Of a stretch of DNA of 64,000 nucleotides, positions 1-13,540 are shown one piece after another (the stretch's first letter is position 1; every line of letters begins with the position of its first letter). Position numbers and translations under genes: made by a program. The DNA comes from Limnoperna fortunei. Lineage: Eukaryota; Mollusca; Bivalvia; Mytilida; Modiolidae. Location of the stretch: assembly GCA_944474755.1 (NCBI GenBank), contig OX104114.1, forward strand, positions 44,023,070 through 44,087,069. The letters run 5' to 3'. Below the pieces are notes generated by a model, which saw nothing but the letters and a program-made list of their open reading frames with translations, ran no database searches and had not been told where the DNA came from.

Positions 1-1670
1 TTACTGCATCACTTTACTACCTACTATTCCATTCCGTTACTACCATTACTTTATCACTTTACTACCTTCTATTCCAATCCGTTAGTACCATTACTCCATC
101 ACTTTACTACCTACTATTCCATTCCGTTACAACCATTACTTTATCACTTTACTACCTACTATTCCAATCCGTTACTACCATTACTCCATCACTTTACTAC
201 CTACTATTCCATTCCGTTACTACCATTACTTTATCACTTTACTACCTACTATTCCAATCCGTTAGTACCATTACTATATCACTTTACTACCTACTATTCC
301 ATTCCGTTACTGTCATTACTTTATCACTTTACTACCTACTATTCCATTCCGTTACTACCATTACTTTATCCCCTTACTACCTGCTATTCATATCCGCTAC
401 TACCATTACTACATCACTTTACTACCTACTATTCCAATCCGTTACTAGCATTACTCCATCACTTTACTACCTACTATTCCATTCCGTTACTACCATTACT
501 ATATCACACTACTACCTACTTTTCCAATCCGTTACTACCATTACTATATCTCTTTACTACCTACTAATCCATTCCGTTACTACCATTACTATATCACTTT
601 ACTACCTACTATTCCAATCCGTTACTACGATTACTCCATTACTTTACTACCTACTATTCCAATCCGTTAGAACGATTACTCCATTACTTTACTACCTACA
701 ATTCCATTCCGTTAATACCATTTCTGAATCACTTTACTACCTACTATTCCATTCCGTTAAAACCATTTCTGAATCACTTTACTACCTACTTTTCAAATCC
801 GTTACTACTATTACTCCATCACTTTACTACCTACTATTCCATTCCGTTACTACCATTACTCCATCACTTTACTACCTACTTTTCCATTCCGTTACTACCA
901 TTACGCCATCACTTTACTACCTTCTATTCCATTCGTTACTAGCATTATTTTATCACTTTACTACCTAATATTCCAATCCGTTACTACCATTACTTTATCA
1001 CTTTACTTCCTACTATTCCAATCCGTTTCTACCATTTCTCCATCACTTTACTACCTACTATTCCATTCCGTTACTACCATTACGCCATCACTTTACTACC
1101 TTCTATTCCATTCCGTTTCTACCATTACTTTATCACTTTACTAAATACTATTCCAATCCGTTACTACCATTACTCCATCACTTTACTACCTACTATTCCA
1201 TTCCGTTACTACCATTACTTTATCACTTTACTACCTACTATTCCAATCCGTTTCAACGATTACTCCATCACTTTACTACCGACTATTCCATTCCGTTACT
1301 ACCATTACTCCATCACTTTACTACCTACTATTCCATTCCGTTACTACCATTACTCCATCACTTTACTATCTACTATTCCATTCCGTTACTACCATTACGC
1401 GATCACTTTACAACCTACTGTTGCATTTCGTAGCTACCATTTCGCCATCACTGTACTACCTGCTATTCCATTCCGTTACTACCATTACTTTATCACTTTA
1501 CTACCTACTATTCCAATCAGTTACGACCATTACTCCATCACTTTACTACCTACTATTCCAATCCGTTACTACCATTACTATATCATACTACCTACTATGC
1601 CAATCCGTTACCACCATTACTCCATCACTTTACTACCTACTATTCCAATCTGTTACTAACATTACTCTGT

Positions 1671-1790
1671 CATTTACTACCTCCTATTACATGCTCTTAC
1701 TACAATCAACCTGACAATTACTACATCATTTTACTACACACTTTTTAATTCCTTTACTACTATTACATGCCGTTTCTACCATTACTCCAT
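1671..1790 (+). repeat. Non-45 spacer block 1
   Basis: A block that breaks the 45-bp register, marked by TACAATCAACCTGACAATTA (from 1,701) and then CACTTTTTAATTCC. It recurs at about 3,901, 6,940 and 11,447, so it marks larger repeat units. The anchor starts at 1,701, 3,932, 6,971 and 11,478, giving spacings of 2,231, 3,039 and 4,507 bp. Confidence 0.85.
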
Positions 1791-2664
1791 CAATTTACTA
1801 CCTCTACTCCATTACTTTACCACCTACTATTCCATTCCGTTACTACCATTACTCCATCACTTTACTACCATTACTGCATCACTTTACTGCCTCCTATTCC
1901 ATTCCGTTACTACCATTACTGCATCACTTTTCTAGCTACTATTCCATTCCTTTACTACCATTACTCCATCACTTTACTACCTTTGCTCCATTTCTTTACT
2001 ACCTACTATTTCGTTCCGTTCCTACAATTTCTCCGGCACTTTACTAACTCCGATTCCATTCCGTTACTACCATTACTGCATCACTTTACTACCTCCTATT
2101 CCAATCCGTTACTACCATTACTCCATCACTTTACTACCTATTATTCCATTCCATTACTACCATTACTTTATCACTTTACTACCTACTATTCCAATCCGTT
2201 ACTACTATTACTCCATCACTTTACACCTACTATTCCATTCCGTTACTACCATTACTTTACCACTTTACTACCTACTATTCCAATCCATTACTACCATTAC
2301 TTTATCACTTTACTACCTACTATTCCATTCCGTTACTACCATTACTTTATCACTTTACTACCTGCTATTCCAATCCGTTACTACCATTACTACATCATTT
2401 TACTACCTACTATTCCAATCCGTTACTACCATTACTCCATCACTTTACTACCTACTATTCCAATCCGTTACCACCATTACTCCATCACTTTACTACCTAC
2501 TATTCCAATCCGTTACTACTATTACTCTACCACTTTACTACCTACTATTCCATTCCGTTACTACCATTACTCCATCACTTTACTACCTTCTATTCCATTC
2601 CGTTTTTACCATTACTTTATTACTTTACTACCTACTATTCCAATCCGTTACTACCATTACTCCA

Positions 2665-5600
2665 TCACTTTACTACCTAATATTCCATTCCGTTACTACC
2701 ATTACTTTATCACTTTACTACCTACTATTCCAATCCGTTTCTACCATTACTCCATCACTTTGCTACCTATTATTCCATTCAGTTACTACCATTACTCCAT
2801 AACTTTACTACCTACTATTCCATTCCGTTAATACCATTTCTGAGTCACTTTACTACCTACTATTCCATTCCGTTACTACCATTACTTTATCACTTTACTA
2901 CCTACTATTTCAATCCGTTACTAAAATTGTTATATCTCTTTACTACCTACTATTCAAATCCGTTACTACCATTACTCCATCACTTTACTACCTACTATTC
3001 CATTCCGTTACTACCATTACTCCATCACTTTACTACCTACATTTCCATTCCGTTACTACCATTACGCCATCACTTTACTACCTTATATTCCATTCCGTTA
3101 TTAGCATTACTTTATCACTTTACTACCTACTATTCCAATCCGTTACTACCATTACTTTATCACTTTACTACCTACTATTCCAATCCGTTACTACCATTAC
3201 TCTTCACTTTACTACCTACTATTCCATTCCGTTACTACCATTACTCCATCACTTTACTACCTACTATTCCATTCCGTTACTACCATTACGCCATCACTTT
3301 ACTACCTTCTATTCCATTCCGTTTCTACCATCACTTTATCACTTTACTACCTACTATTCCAATCCGTTACTACCATTACTCTATCTCTTTACTACCTACT
3401 TTTCCAATCCGTTACTACCGTTACTCCATCACTTTACTACCATTACTCCATCACTTTACTACCTACTATTCCAATCCGTTACTACTATTACTATATCACT
3501 TTACTACCTACTATTCCATTCCGTTACTACCATTAATTTATCACTTTACTACCTACTATTCCAATCCGTAACTACCACTACTCCATCACTTTACTACCTG
3601 CTATTCCATTCCCTTACTACCATTACTTAATCACTTTACTACCCACTATTCCAATCCGTTACTACCATTACTATATCACTTTACTACCTACTATTCCAAT
3701 CCATTACTACCATTACTCCATCACTTTACTACCTACTATTGCAATCCGTTACCATAATTACTCCATCATTTTACTACCTACTATTCCAATCCGTTACTGC
3801 CATTACTATATCACTTTACTACCAACTATTCCAATCCGTTACTGCCATTACTCCATCACTTAACTACCTACTATTCCAATCCGTTACTACCATTACTTTG
3901 TCATTTACTACCTCCTATTACATGCTCTTACTACAATCAACCTGACAATTACTACATCATTTTACTACACACTTTTTAATTCCTTTACTACTATTACATG
4001 CCGTTTCTACCATTACTCCATCAATTTACTATCTCTACTCCATTACTTTACTACCTACTATTCCATTCCGCTACTACCATTACTCCATCAGTTTACACCC
4101 TACTATTTCATTCCGTTACTACCATTACGCCATCACTTTACTACCTACTAATCCATTCCGTTACTAGGATTACTTCATCACTTAACTAACTAAATTACAT
4201 TCCGTTACTACCATTACTCCATCACTTTACAACCTACTGTTTCTTTCCGTTACTACCATTACGCCATCACTTTACTACCTTCTATTCCATTCTGTTACTA
4301 GCATTACTTCATCACTTAACTAACTAAATTACATTCCGTTACTACCATTACTCCATCACTTTACTACCTTTGCTCCATTTCTTTACTACCTACTATTTCG
4401 TTCCGTTCCAACAATTACTCCAGCACTTTACTAACTCCAATTCCATTCCGTTACTACCATTACTGCATCACTTTACTACCTCCTATTCCATTCCGTTACT
4501 ACCATTACTGCATCACTTTTCTAGCTACTATTCCATTCCTTTACTACCATTACTCCATCACTTTACTACCTTTGCTCCATTTCTTTACTACCTACTGTTT
4601 CGTTCCGTTCCCACAATTGCTCCCGCACTTTACTAACTCCGATTCCATTCCGTTACTACCATTACTGCATCACTTTACTACCTCCTATTCCATTCCGGTA
4701 CTACCATTACTGCATCACTTTACTACCTACTATTCCATTCCGTTACTACCATTACTTTATCACTTAACTACCTTCTATTCCAATCCGTTACTACCATTAC
4801 TCCATCACTTTACTACCTACTGTTCCATTCCGTTACTACCATTACTTTATCACTTTACTACCTACTATTCCAATCCGTTACTACCATTACTCCATCACTT
4901 TACTACCTACTATTCCATTCCGTTACTACCATTTCTTTATCACTTTACTACCTACTATTCCAATCCGTTACTACCATTACTATATCACTTTACTACCTAC
5001 TATTCCATTCCGTTACTGTCATTACTTTATCACTTTACTACCTACTATTCCATTCCATTACTACCATTACTTTATCCCTTTACTACCTGCTATTCAAATC
5101 CGCTACTACCATTACTACATCACTTTACTACTTACTATTCCAATCCGTTACTAGCATTACTCCATCACTTTACTACCTACTATTCCAATACGTTACTACC
5201 ATTACTTCATCACTTTACTACCTACTATTCCATTCCGTTACTACCATTACTTATCACTTTACTACCTACCAGTCCATTCCGTTACTACCATTACTATATC
5301 ACTCTACTACCTACTTTTCCAATCCGTTACTACGATTACTCCTTTACTTTACTACCTACTATTCCAATCCGTTACTACGATTATTCCATTACTTTACTAC
5401 CTACTATTCCATTCCGTTAATACCATTTCTGAATCACTTTACTACCTACTATTCCATTCCGTTACTACCATTACTTTATCACTTTACTACCTACTATTTC
5501 AATCCGTTACTACCATTACTATATTACTTTACTACCTACTATTCAAATCCGTTACTACTATTACTCCATCACTTTACTACCTACTATTCCATTCCGTTAC

Positions 5601-5704
5601 TACCATTACTCCATCACTTTACTACCTACTTTTCCATTCCGTTACTACCATTACGCCATCACTTTACTACCTTCTATTCCATTCCGTTACTAGCATTATT
5701 TTAT
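2665..5704 (+). repeat. 3,039-bp higher-order unit, copy A
   Basis: First copy of a tandem duplication inside the array. Private variants in order (GCTACCTATTATTCC, AAAATTGTTATATC, the spacer block, and the AACTAACTAAATTACATTCC patches) recur 3,039 bases further on. Boundaries are approximate because single 45-bp units look alike. The tail of this copy holds one 45-bp unit more than copy B, so the offset drops from 3,039 to 2,994 after about 5,150. Confidence 0.85.
3901..4020 (+). repeat. Non-45 spacer block 2
   Basis: Second copy of the block with CAACCTGACAATTACTACAT, lying inside higher-order copy A. It is followed by a patch (4,020-4,640) with unusual variants including AACTAACTAAATTACATTCC. 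Confidence 0.85.
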
Positions 5705-8700
5705 CACTTTACTACCTAATATTCCATTCCGTTACTACCATTACTTTATCACTTTACTACCTACTATTCCAATCCGTTTCTACCATTACTCCATCACTTT
5801 GCTACCTATTATTCCATTCAGTTACTACCATTACTCCATAACTTTACTACCTACTATTCCATTCCGTTAATACCATTTCTGAGTCACTTTACTACCTACT
5901 ATTCCATTCCGTTACTACCATTACTTTATCACTTTACTACCTACTATTTCAATCCGTTACTAAAATTGTTATATCTCTTTACTACCTACTATTCAAATCC
6001 GTTACTACCATTACTCCATCACTTTACTACCTACTATTCCATTCCGTTACTACCATTACTCCATCACTTTACTACCTACATTTCCATTCCGTTACTACCA
6101 TTACGCCATCACTTTACTACCTTATATTCCATTCCGTTATTAGCATTACTTTATCACTTTACTACCTACTATTCCAATCCGTTACTACCATTACTTTATC
6201 ACTTTACTACCTACTATTCCAATCCGTTACTACCATTACTCTTCACTTTACTACCTACTATTCCATTCCGTTACTACCATTACTCCATCACTTTACTACC
6301 TACTATTCCATTCCGTTACTACCATTACGCCATCACTTTACTACCTTCTATTCCATTCCGTTTCTACCATCACTTTATCACTTTACTACCTACTATTCCA
6401 ATCCGTTACTACCATTACTCTATCTCTTTACTACCTACTTTTCCAATCCGTTACTACCGTTACTCCATCACTTTACTACCATTACTCCATCACTTTACTA
6501 CCTACTATTCCAATCCGTTACTACTATTACTATATCACTTTACTACCTACTATTCCATTCCGTTACTAGCATTAATTTATCACTTTACTACCTACTATTC
6601 CAATCCGTAACTACCACTACTCCATCACTTTACTACCTGCTATTCCATTCCCTTACTACCATTACTTAATCACTTTACTACCCACTATTCCAATCCGTTA
6701 CTACCATTACTATATCACTTTACTACCTACTATTCCAATCCATTACTACCATTACTCCATCACTTTACTACCTACTATTACAATCCGTTACCATAATTAC
6801 TCCATCATTTTACTACCTACTATTCCAATCCGTTACTGCCATTACTATATCACTTTACTACCAACTATTCCAATCCGTTACTGCCATTACTCCATCACTT
6901 AACTACCTACTATTCCAATCCGTTACTACCATTACTTTGTCATTTACTACCTCCTATTACATGCTCTTACTACAATCAACCTGACAATTACTACATCATT
7001 TTACTACACACTTTTTAATTCCTTTACTACTATTACATGCCGTTTCTACCATTACTCCATCAATTTACTATCTCTACTCCATTACTTTACTACCTACTAT
7101 TCCATTCCGCTACTACCATTACTCCATCAGTTTACACCCTACTATTTCATTCCGTTACTACCATTACGCCATCACTTTACTACCTACTAATCCATTCCGT
7201 TACTAGGATTACTTCATCACTTAACTAACTAAATTACATTCCGTTACTACCATTACTCCATCACTTTACAACCTACTGTTTCTTTCCGTTACTACCATTA
7301 CGCCATCACTTTACTACCTTCTATTCCATTCTGTTACTAGCATTACTTCATCACTTAACTAACTAAATTACATTCCGTTACTACCATTACTCCATCACTT
7401 TACTACCTTTGCTCCATTTCTTTACTACCTACTATTTCGTTCCGTTCCAACAATTACTCCAGCACTTTACTAACTCCAATTCCATTCCGTTACTACCATT
7501 ACTGCATCACTTTACTACCTCCTATTCCATTCCGTTACTACCATTACTGCATCACTTTTCTAGCTACTATTCCATTCCTTTACTACCATTACTCCATCAC
7601 TTTACTACCTTTGCTCCATTTCTTTACTACCTACTGTTTCGTTCCGTTCCCACAATTGCTCCCGCACTTTACTAACTCCGATTCCATTCCGTTACTACCA
7701 TTACTGCATCACTTTACTACCTCCTATTCCATTCCGGTACTACCATTACTGCATCACTTTACTACCTACTATTCCATTCCGTTACTACCATTACTTTATC
7801 ACTTTACTACCTTCTATTCCAATCCGTTACTACCATTACTCCATCACTTTACTACCTACTGTTCCATTCCGTTACTACCATTACTTTATCACTTTACTAC
7901 CTACTATTCCAATCCGTTACTACCATTACTCCATCACTTTACTACCTACTATTCCATTCCGTTACTACCATTTCTTTATCACTTTACTACCTACTATTCC
8001 AATCCGTTACTACCATTACTATATCACTTTACTACCTACTATTCCATTCCGTTACTGTCATTACTTTATCACTTTACTACCTACTATTCCATTCCATTAC
8101 TACCATTACTTTATCCCTTTACTACCTGCTATTCAAATCCGCTACTACCATTACTACATCACTTTACTACTTACTATTCCAATCCGTTACTACCATTACT
8201 TCATCACTTTACTACCTACTATTCCATTCCGTTACTACCATTACTTATCACTTTACTACCTACCAGTCCATTCCGTTACTACCATTACTATATCACTCTA
8301 CTACCTACTTTTCCAATCCGTTACTACGATTACTCCTTTACTTTACTACCTACTATTCCAATCCGTTACTACGATTATTCCATTACTTTACTACCTACTA
8401 TTCCATTCCGTTAATACCATTTCTGAATCACTTTACTACCTACTATTCCATTCCGTTACTACCATTACTTTATCACTTTACTACCTACTATTTCAATCCG
8501 TTACTACCATTACTATATCACTTTACTACCTACTATTCAAATCCGTTACTACTATTACTCCATCACTTTACTACCTACTATTCCATTCCGTTACTACCAT
8601 TACTCCATCACTTTACTACCTACTTTTCCATTCCGTTACTACCATTACGCCATCACTTTACTACCTTCTATTCCATTCCGTTACTAGCATTATTTTATCA

Positions 8701-8744
8701 CTTTACTACCTAATATTCCGATCCGTTACTACCATTACTTTATC
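5705..8744 (+). repeat. 3,039-bp higher-order unit, copy B
   Basis: Second tandem copy, nearly identical to 2,665-5,704 base for base. It lacks one 45-bp unit near 8,190. The similarity ends around 8,719-8,744, where the sequence after CCTAATATTCC diverges. Such low divergence compared with that between neighbouring 45-bp units implies the 3-kb duplication is much younger than the 45-bp array. Confidence 0.85.
6940..7060 (+). repeat. Non-45 spacer block 3
   Basis: Copy of the 3,901 block displaced by exactly 3,039 bases, within higher-order copy B. Confidence 0.85.
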
Positions 8745-9060
8745 ACTTTACTTCCTACTATTCCAATCCGTTAGTACCATTTCTCCATCACTTTACTACC
8801 TACTATTCCATTCCGTTACTACCATTACGCCATCACTTTACTACCTTCTATTCCATTCCGTTTCTACCATTACTTTATCACTTTACTAAATACTATTCCA
8901 ATCCGTTACTACCATTACTCCATCACTTTACTACCTACTATTCCATTCCGTTACTACCATTACTTTATCAGTTTACTACTTACTATTCCAATCCGTTTCT
9001 ACGATTACTCCATCACTTTACTACCGACTATTCCATTCCGTTACTACCATTACTCCATTA
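7781..9060 (+). repeat. Source segment of a second internal duplication
   Basis: Variants CTCCTTTACTTTACTACC, ACTAAATACTATTCC and TACCGACTATTCC occur here and again 1,799 bases downstream (for example 8,342 to 10,141 and 8,882 to 10,681). Near 7,781 to 9,490 the offset is about 1,710, which reflects gain or loss of whole 45-bp units. 1,799 is within one base of 40 units. Confidence 0.75.
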
Positions 9061-9489
9061 CTTTGCTACCTACTATTCCATTCCTTTACTACCATTACAC
9101 CATCACTTTACTACCTACTATTCCATTCCGTTACTACCATTACGCCATCACTTTACTACCTACTGTTCCATTCCGTTACTACCATTACTTTATCACTTTA
9201 CTACCTACTATTCCAATCTGTTACTACCATTACTCCATCACTTTACTACCTACTATTCCATTCCGTTACTACCATTACTCCATCACTTTACTACCTACTA
9301 TTCCATTCCGTTACTACCATTACGCCATCACTTTACTACCTACTATTCCATTCCGTTACTACCATTACTTTATCACTTTACTACCTACTATTCAAATCAG
9401 TTACGACCATTACTCCATCACTTTACTACCTACTATTCCAATCCGTTACTACCATTACTATATCACTTTACTACCTACTATTCCATTCC

Positions 9490-11070
9490 GTTACTACCAT
9501 TACTTTATCACTTTACTACCTTCTATTCCAATCCGTTACTACCATTACTCCATCACTTTACTACCTACTGTTCCATTCCGTTACTACCATTACTTTATCA
9601 CTTTACTACCTACTATTCCAATCCGTTACTACCATTACTCCATCACTTTACTACCTACTATTCCATTCCGTTACTACCATTTCTTTATCACTTTACAACC
9701 TACTATTCCAATCCGTTACTACCATTACTATATCACTTTACTACCTACTATTCCATTCCGTTACTGTCATTACTTTATCACTTTACTACCTACTATTCCA
9801 TTCCATTACTACCATTACTTTATCCCTTTACTACCTGCTATTCAAATCCGCTACTACCATTACTACATCACTTTACTACTTACTATTCCAATCCGTTACT
9901 AGCATTACTCCATCACTTTACTACCTACTATTCCAATACGTTACTACCATTACTTCATCACTTTACTACCTACTATTCCATTCCGTTACTACCATTACTT
10001 ATCACTTTACTACCTACCAGTCCATTCCGTTACTACCATTACTATATCACTCTACTACCTACTTTTCCAATCCGTTACTACCATTACTATATCACTTTGC
10101 TACCTACTATTCCAATCCGTTACTACGATTACTCCTTTACTTTACTACCTACTATTCCAATCCGTTACTACGATTACTCCATTACTTTACTACCTACTAT
10201 TCCATTCCGTTAATACCATTTCTGAATCACTTTACTACCTACTATTCCATTCCGTTACTACCATTACTTTATCACTTTACTACCTACTATTTCAATCCGT
10301 TACTACCATTACTATATCACTTTACTACCTACTATTCAAATCCGTTACTACTATTACTTCATCACTTTACTACCTACTATTCCATTCCGTTACTACCATT
10401 ACTCCATCACTTTACTACCTACTTTTCCATTCCGTTACTACCATTACGCCATCACTTTACTACCTTCTATTCCATTCCGTTACTAGCATTATTTTATCAC
10501 TTTACTACCTAATATTCCAATCCGTTACTACCATTACTTTATCACTTTACTTCCTACTATTCCAATCCGTTACTACCATTTCTCCATCACTTTACTACCT
10601 ACTATTCCATTCCGTTACTACCATTACGCCATCACTTTACTACCTTCTATTCCATTCCGTTTCTACCATTACTTTATCACTTTACTAAATACTATTCCAA
10701 TCCGTTACTACCATTACTCCATCACTTTACTACCTACTATTCCATTCCGTTACTACCATTACTTTATCAGTTTACTACCTACTATTCCCATCCGTTTCTA
10801 CGATTACTCCATCACTTTACTACCGACTATTCCATTCCGTTACTACCATTACTCCATCACTTTACTACCTACCATTCCATTCCTTTACTACCATTACAAC
10901 ATCACTGTACTACCTACTATTCCATTCCGTTACTACCATTACGCCATCACTTTACTACCTACTGTTCCATTCCGTTACTACCATTACTTTATCACTTTAC
11001 TACCTACTATTCCAATCTGTTACTACCATTACTCCATCACTTTACTACCTACTATTCCATTCCGTTACTA
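9490..11070 (+). repeat. Second copy of the ~1.8-kb internal duplication
   Basis: Mirrors the variant order of 7,781-9,060 and continues past it. It also keeps two units (AGCATTACTCC and CCAATACG types at 9,901-9,960) that are present in higher-order copy A near 5,140-5,210 but missing from copy B. It therefore descends from a version resembling copy A. Confidence 0.7.
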
Positions 11071-11446
11071 CCATTACTCCATCACTTTACTACCTACTAT
11101 TCCATTCCGTTACTACCATTACGCCATCACTTTACTACCTACTATTCCATTCCGTTACTACCATTACTTTATCACTTTACTACCTACTATTCAAATCAGT
11201 TACGACCATTACTCCATCACTTTACTACCTACTATTCCATTCCGTTACTACCATTACTTAATCACTTTACTACCTACTATTCCAATCCGTTACTACCATT
11301 ACTATATCACTTTACTACCTACTATTCCAATCCGTTACTACCATTACTCCATCACTTTACTACCTACTATTCCAATCCGTTACCACCATTACTCCATCAC
11401 TTTACTATCCTATCTACTATTCCAATCCGTTACTACCATTACTTTG

Positions 11447-11565
11447 TCATTTACTACCTCCTATTACATGCTCTTACTACAATCAACCTGACAATTACTA
11501 CATCATTTTACTACACACTTTTTAATTCCTTTACTACTATTACATGCCGTTTCTACCATTACTCC
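11447..11565 (+). repeat. Non-45 spacer block 4
   Basis: Fourth clear copy of the spacer block. A more diverged version follows at 11,800-11,870, and others lie at 16,441-16,530 and 16,725-16,790 in the decayed array. Confidence 0.8.
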
Positions 11566-12175
11566 ATCACTTTACTACATACTATTCCATTCCGTTACTA
11601 CCATTACTCCATCAGTTTACACGCTACTATTTCATTCCGTTACTACCATTACGCCATCACTTTACTACCTACTATTCCATTCCGTTACTAGGATTACTTC
11701 ATCACTTAACTAACTAAATTTCATTCCGTTACTAGCATCACTCCATCACGTTACTAACTAAATTCCATTCTGTTACTACCTTTAGCCCATGACTTTACTA
11801 CATACTATTACATGCCCTACTACAACCAACCTGGAAATTACTACATTATTTTACTACCACTTTTTAATTCCGTTATTACTGTTACTCCATCACTTTGCTA
11901 CCTACTAATCAATTCCGTTTCTACCATTACTCCATCACTGTACTACAATTACTCCATTACTTTTACTACTTACTATTCCATGCCGTTACTACTATTGCTC
12001 CATCACTTTACTCCCCATTTTTTCTTTCCGTTACTACCGTTTCTCCATAAATTTACTACCATTACTCCATCACTTTACTACCCTCTATTCCCTTCCGTTA
12101 CTCCGTTAATTGACTTCCGTTACTCCATCACTAACACTTTCTACAGTTATTCCATCCCTTTTCTACCTCTTTAAA

Positions 12176-12480
12176 ATGGTTTTCTAAATTGATAATTTTT
12201 TGTCGCAATATTTGACCTCTATTTTAAGACTACAATTATAAAATTTTCAAAAGAATCAGTGACAGAACACTTGCGTTGTAGTATGCAAATAAAGGTGTCT
12301 TCAGACGAATGACAAGACATACTGATAATTTTAAACACTGTTTTTCATACTGGTGTTTAAATATCTTCCTAAAATGTACAAACATTCTCTTATATTGCAA
12401 TCGTTAAATTTCTCCTTAAATGTATTAACGTTTGTTTTTGACTGCAATAACGAATGCCCCCCCCCCCCCTTGTAGCCCAA
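12176..12480. repeat. Transition with a diverged piece of the 220-bp satellite
   Basis: The 45-bp array stops here. Between 12,330 and 12,450 the sequence (GTTAAATTTCTCCTTAAATG, then TGTATTAACG) resembles monomers of the AT-rich satellite that begins at 17,236. A run of 13 C lies at 12,457-12,469. No gene is seen. Confidence 0.55.
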
Positions 12481-13540
12481 ATTGTCAATGGAGGGTAAAT
12501 GTATGTGAACAATGGAAGTGATATTGTGCCCTCAACTCAAACTAAGTTTAATAAAATTCTGTTTAGTACCTTCAGAAGAGTTGCGTTCACAATCTGATTT
12601 GGTGGTATATATTGTAAAATTTCTAAGTTCAAAAGAAGATCACTTCTACAAATTTCTCCGGTTAAAAAAATTGCCGTAATATACACAACTAGATATTGGA
12701 CCCTCAATCCAAATGAAGTTCTATAAAATTTTATTCAGTAGTTGCAGAGAAGTTGGGCTGACAAGCTGGTTTGTTGGCAGAAAATGTGAAACTTCTAAGT
12801 TCGAAGGAGAGTAACTCCGACAAAATTCCTCGAATAAAAAAATTGTTTGCAATATGCATAACTACATGTTGTGCCCACAATCCATACCAAGTTTAATAAA
12901 ATTCCATTCAGTAGCTTCAGAGGAGTTGCGCTGACAAACTGGTTTGGTGGTATATATTGTGAAATTTCGAAGTTCAAATGCGAGTAACTCCCACAAAATT
13001 CACGAGATGAACAAATCGCTGTAATAAGCACAACTAAATAGTGTACCCTAAATCCATACTAAGTTTCATAATATGCTGTTCAGTAGTTGCCGAGAAGTTG
13101 CACTGAAAGCTGGTTTTGGTTGTATTTGTGAAATTTCTAAGTTCAAAGCAGTGTAACTCCAACATAATTCACAGGGAAAAAAATCGCCGTAACATACTCA
13201 ACTAAATATTGTGCCCTCAATCCATACCATGCTTCATAAAATTATATTTAGTAGTTTCACAAGAGTTGCGCTGACAAGCTGGTTTGGTGGTATATAATGT
13301 AAAATTTCTAAGTTCAAAGGCGAGTAACTCCCACACAATTCCCAGGATAAAAAAATCTTTGTACTATGCACAACAAAGAGTTTCATAAAATTATGTTCAG
13401 TAGTTTTAAGGGAGTTTCGCAGACAAACTGGTTTCATAAAATTCTATTCAGTAGTTTCAGAAAAGTTTCGATGACAAACTGGTTTGGTGAAATTCTCTAA
13501 GTTCAAAGGGCTGTAACTCCCACAATATTCACATTCATCA
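12481..13540. repeat. ~172-bp tandem repeat, about six units
   Basis: Recurring motifs are TAAGTTTAATAAAATTC, AGTAGTTTCAGA, AGTTGCGCTGACAAACTGG and TAAGTTCAAAG. The GAGTTGCG-type motif falls at about 12,581, 12,753, 12,926, 13,098 and 13,266 (spacing 168-173), then at 13,415 and 13,465 in truncated units. Small open frames here are by-products of the repeat. Similar motifs are common in bivalve genomes; I do not assign a named satellite family. Confidence 0.85.

Larger units (their letters stand above)
1..12175 (+). repeat. 45-bp minisatellite array (G-poor + strand)
   Basis: Tandem array with a 45-bp unit, seen directly: the motif CCGTTACTACCATTAC recurs every 45 bases for most of 12 kb. 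The + strand is about three quarters pyrimidine, and the only regular G is in CCG. Because 45 is a multiple of 3 and the unit has no stop in any forward frame, runs of 60-350 codons stay open in all three frames and look like Tyr/Leu/Pro/Thr-rich proteins. One- and two-base indels, use of all three frames and the lack of any non-repetitive coding sequence argue that these are not genes. Units often alternate between a form with CCATTCCG followed by TTTATC and one with CCAATCCG followed by TCCATC, giving a 90-bp dimer register. The array runs off the left edge of the window. Confidence 0.95.

Noticed and set aside
1767..2831. A 354-residue open frame of Tyr/Leu/Pro repeats
   Set aside because: It is the translation of the 45-bp repeat. 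Neighbouring frames are equally open, and similar frames recur throughout the array.
1..12175. CRISPR-like array
   Set aside because: There are no unique spacers between repeats; the units are contiguous, and the sequence is eukaryotic.
1..12175. Telomeric or subtelomeric repeat
   Set aside because: No TTAGGG-type tracts are present; the 45-bp unit does not resemble a telomere repeat.
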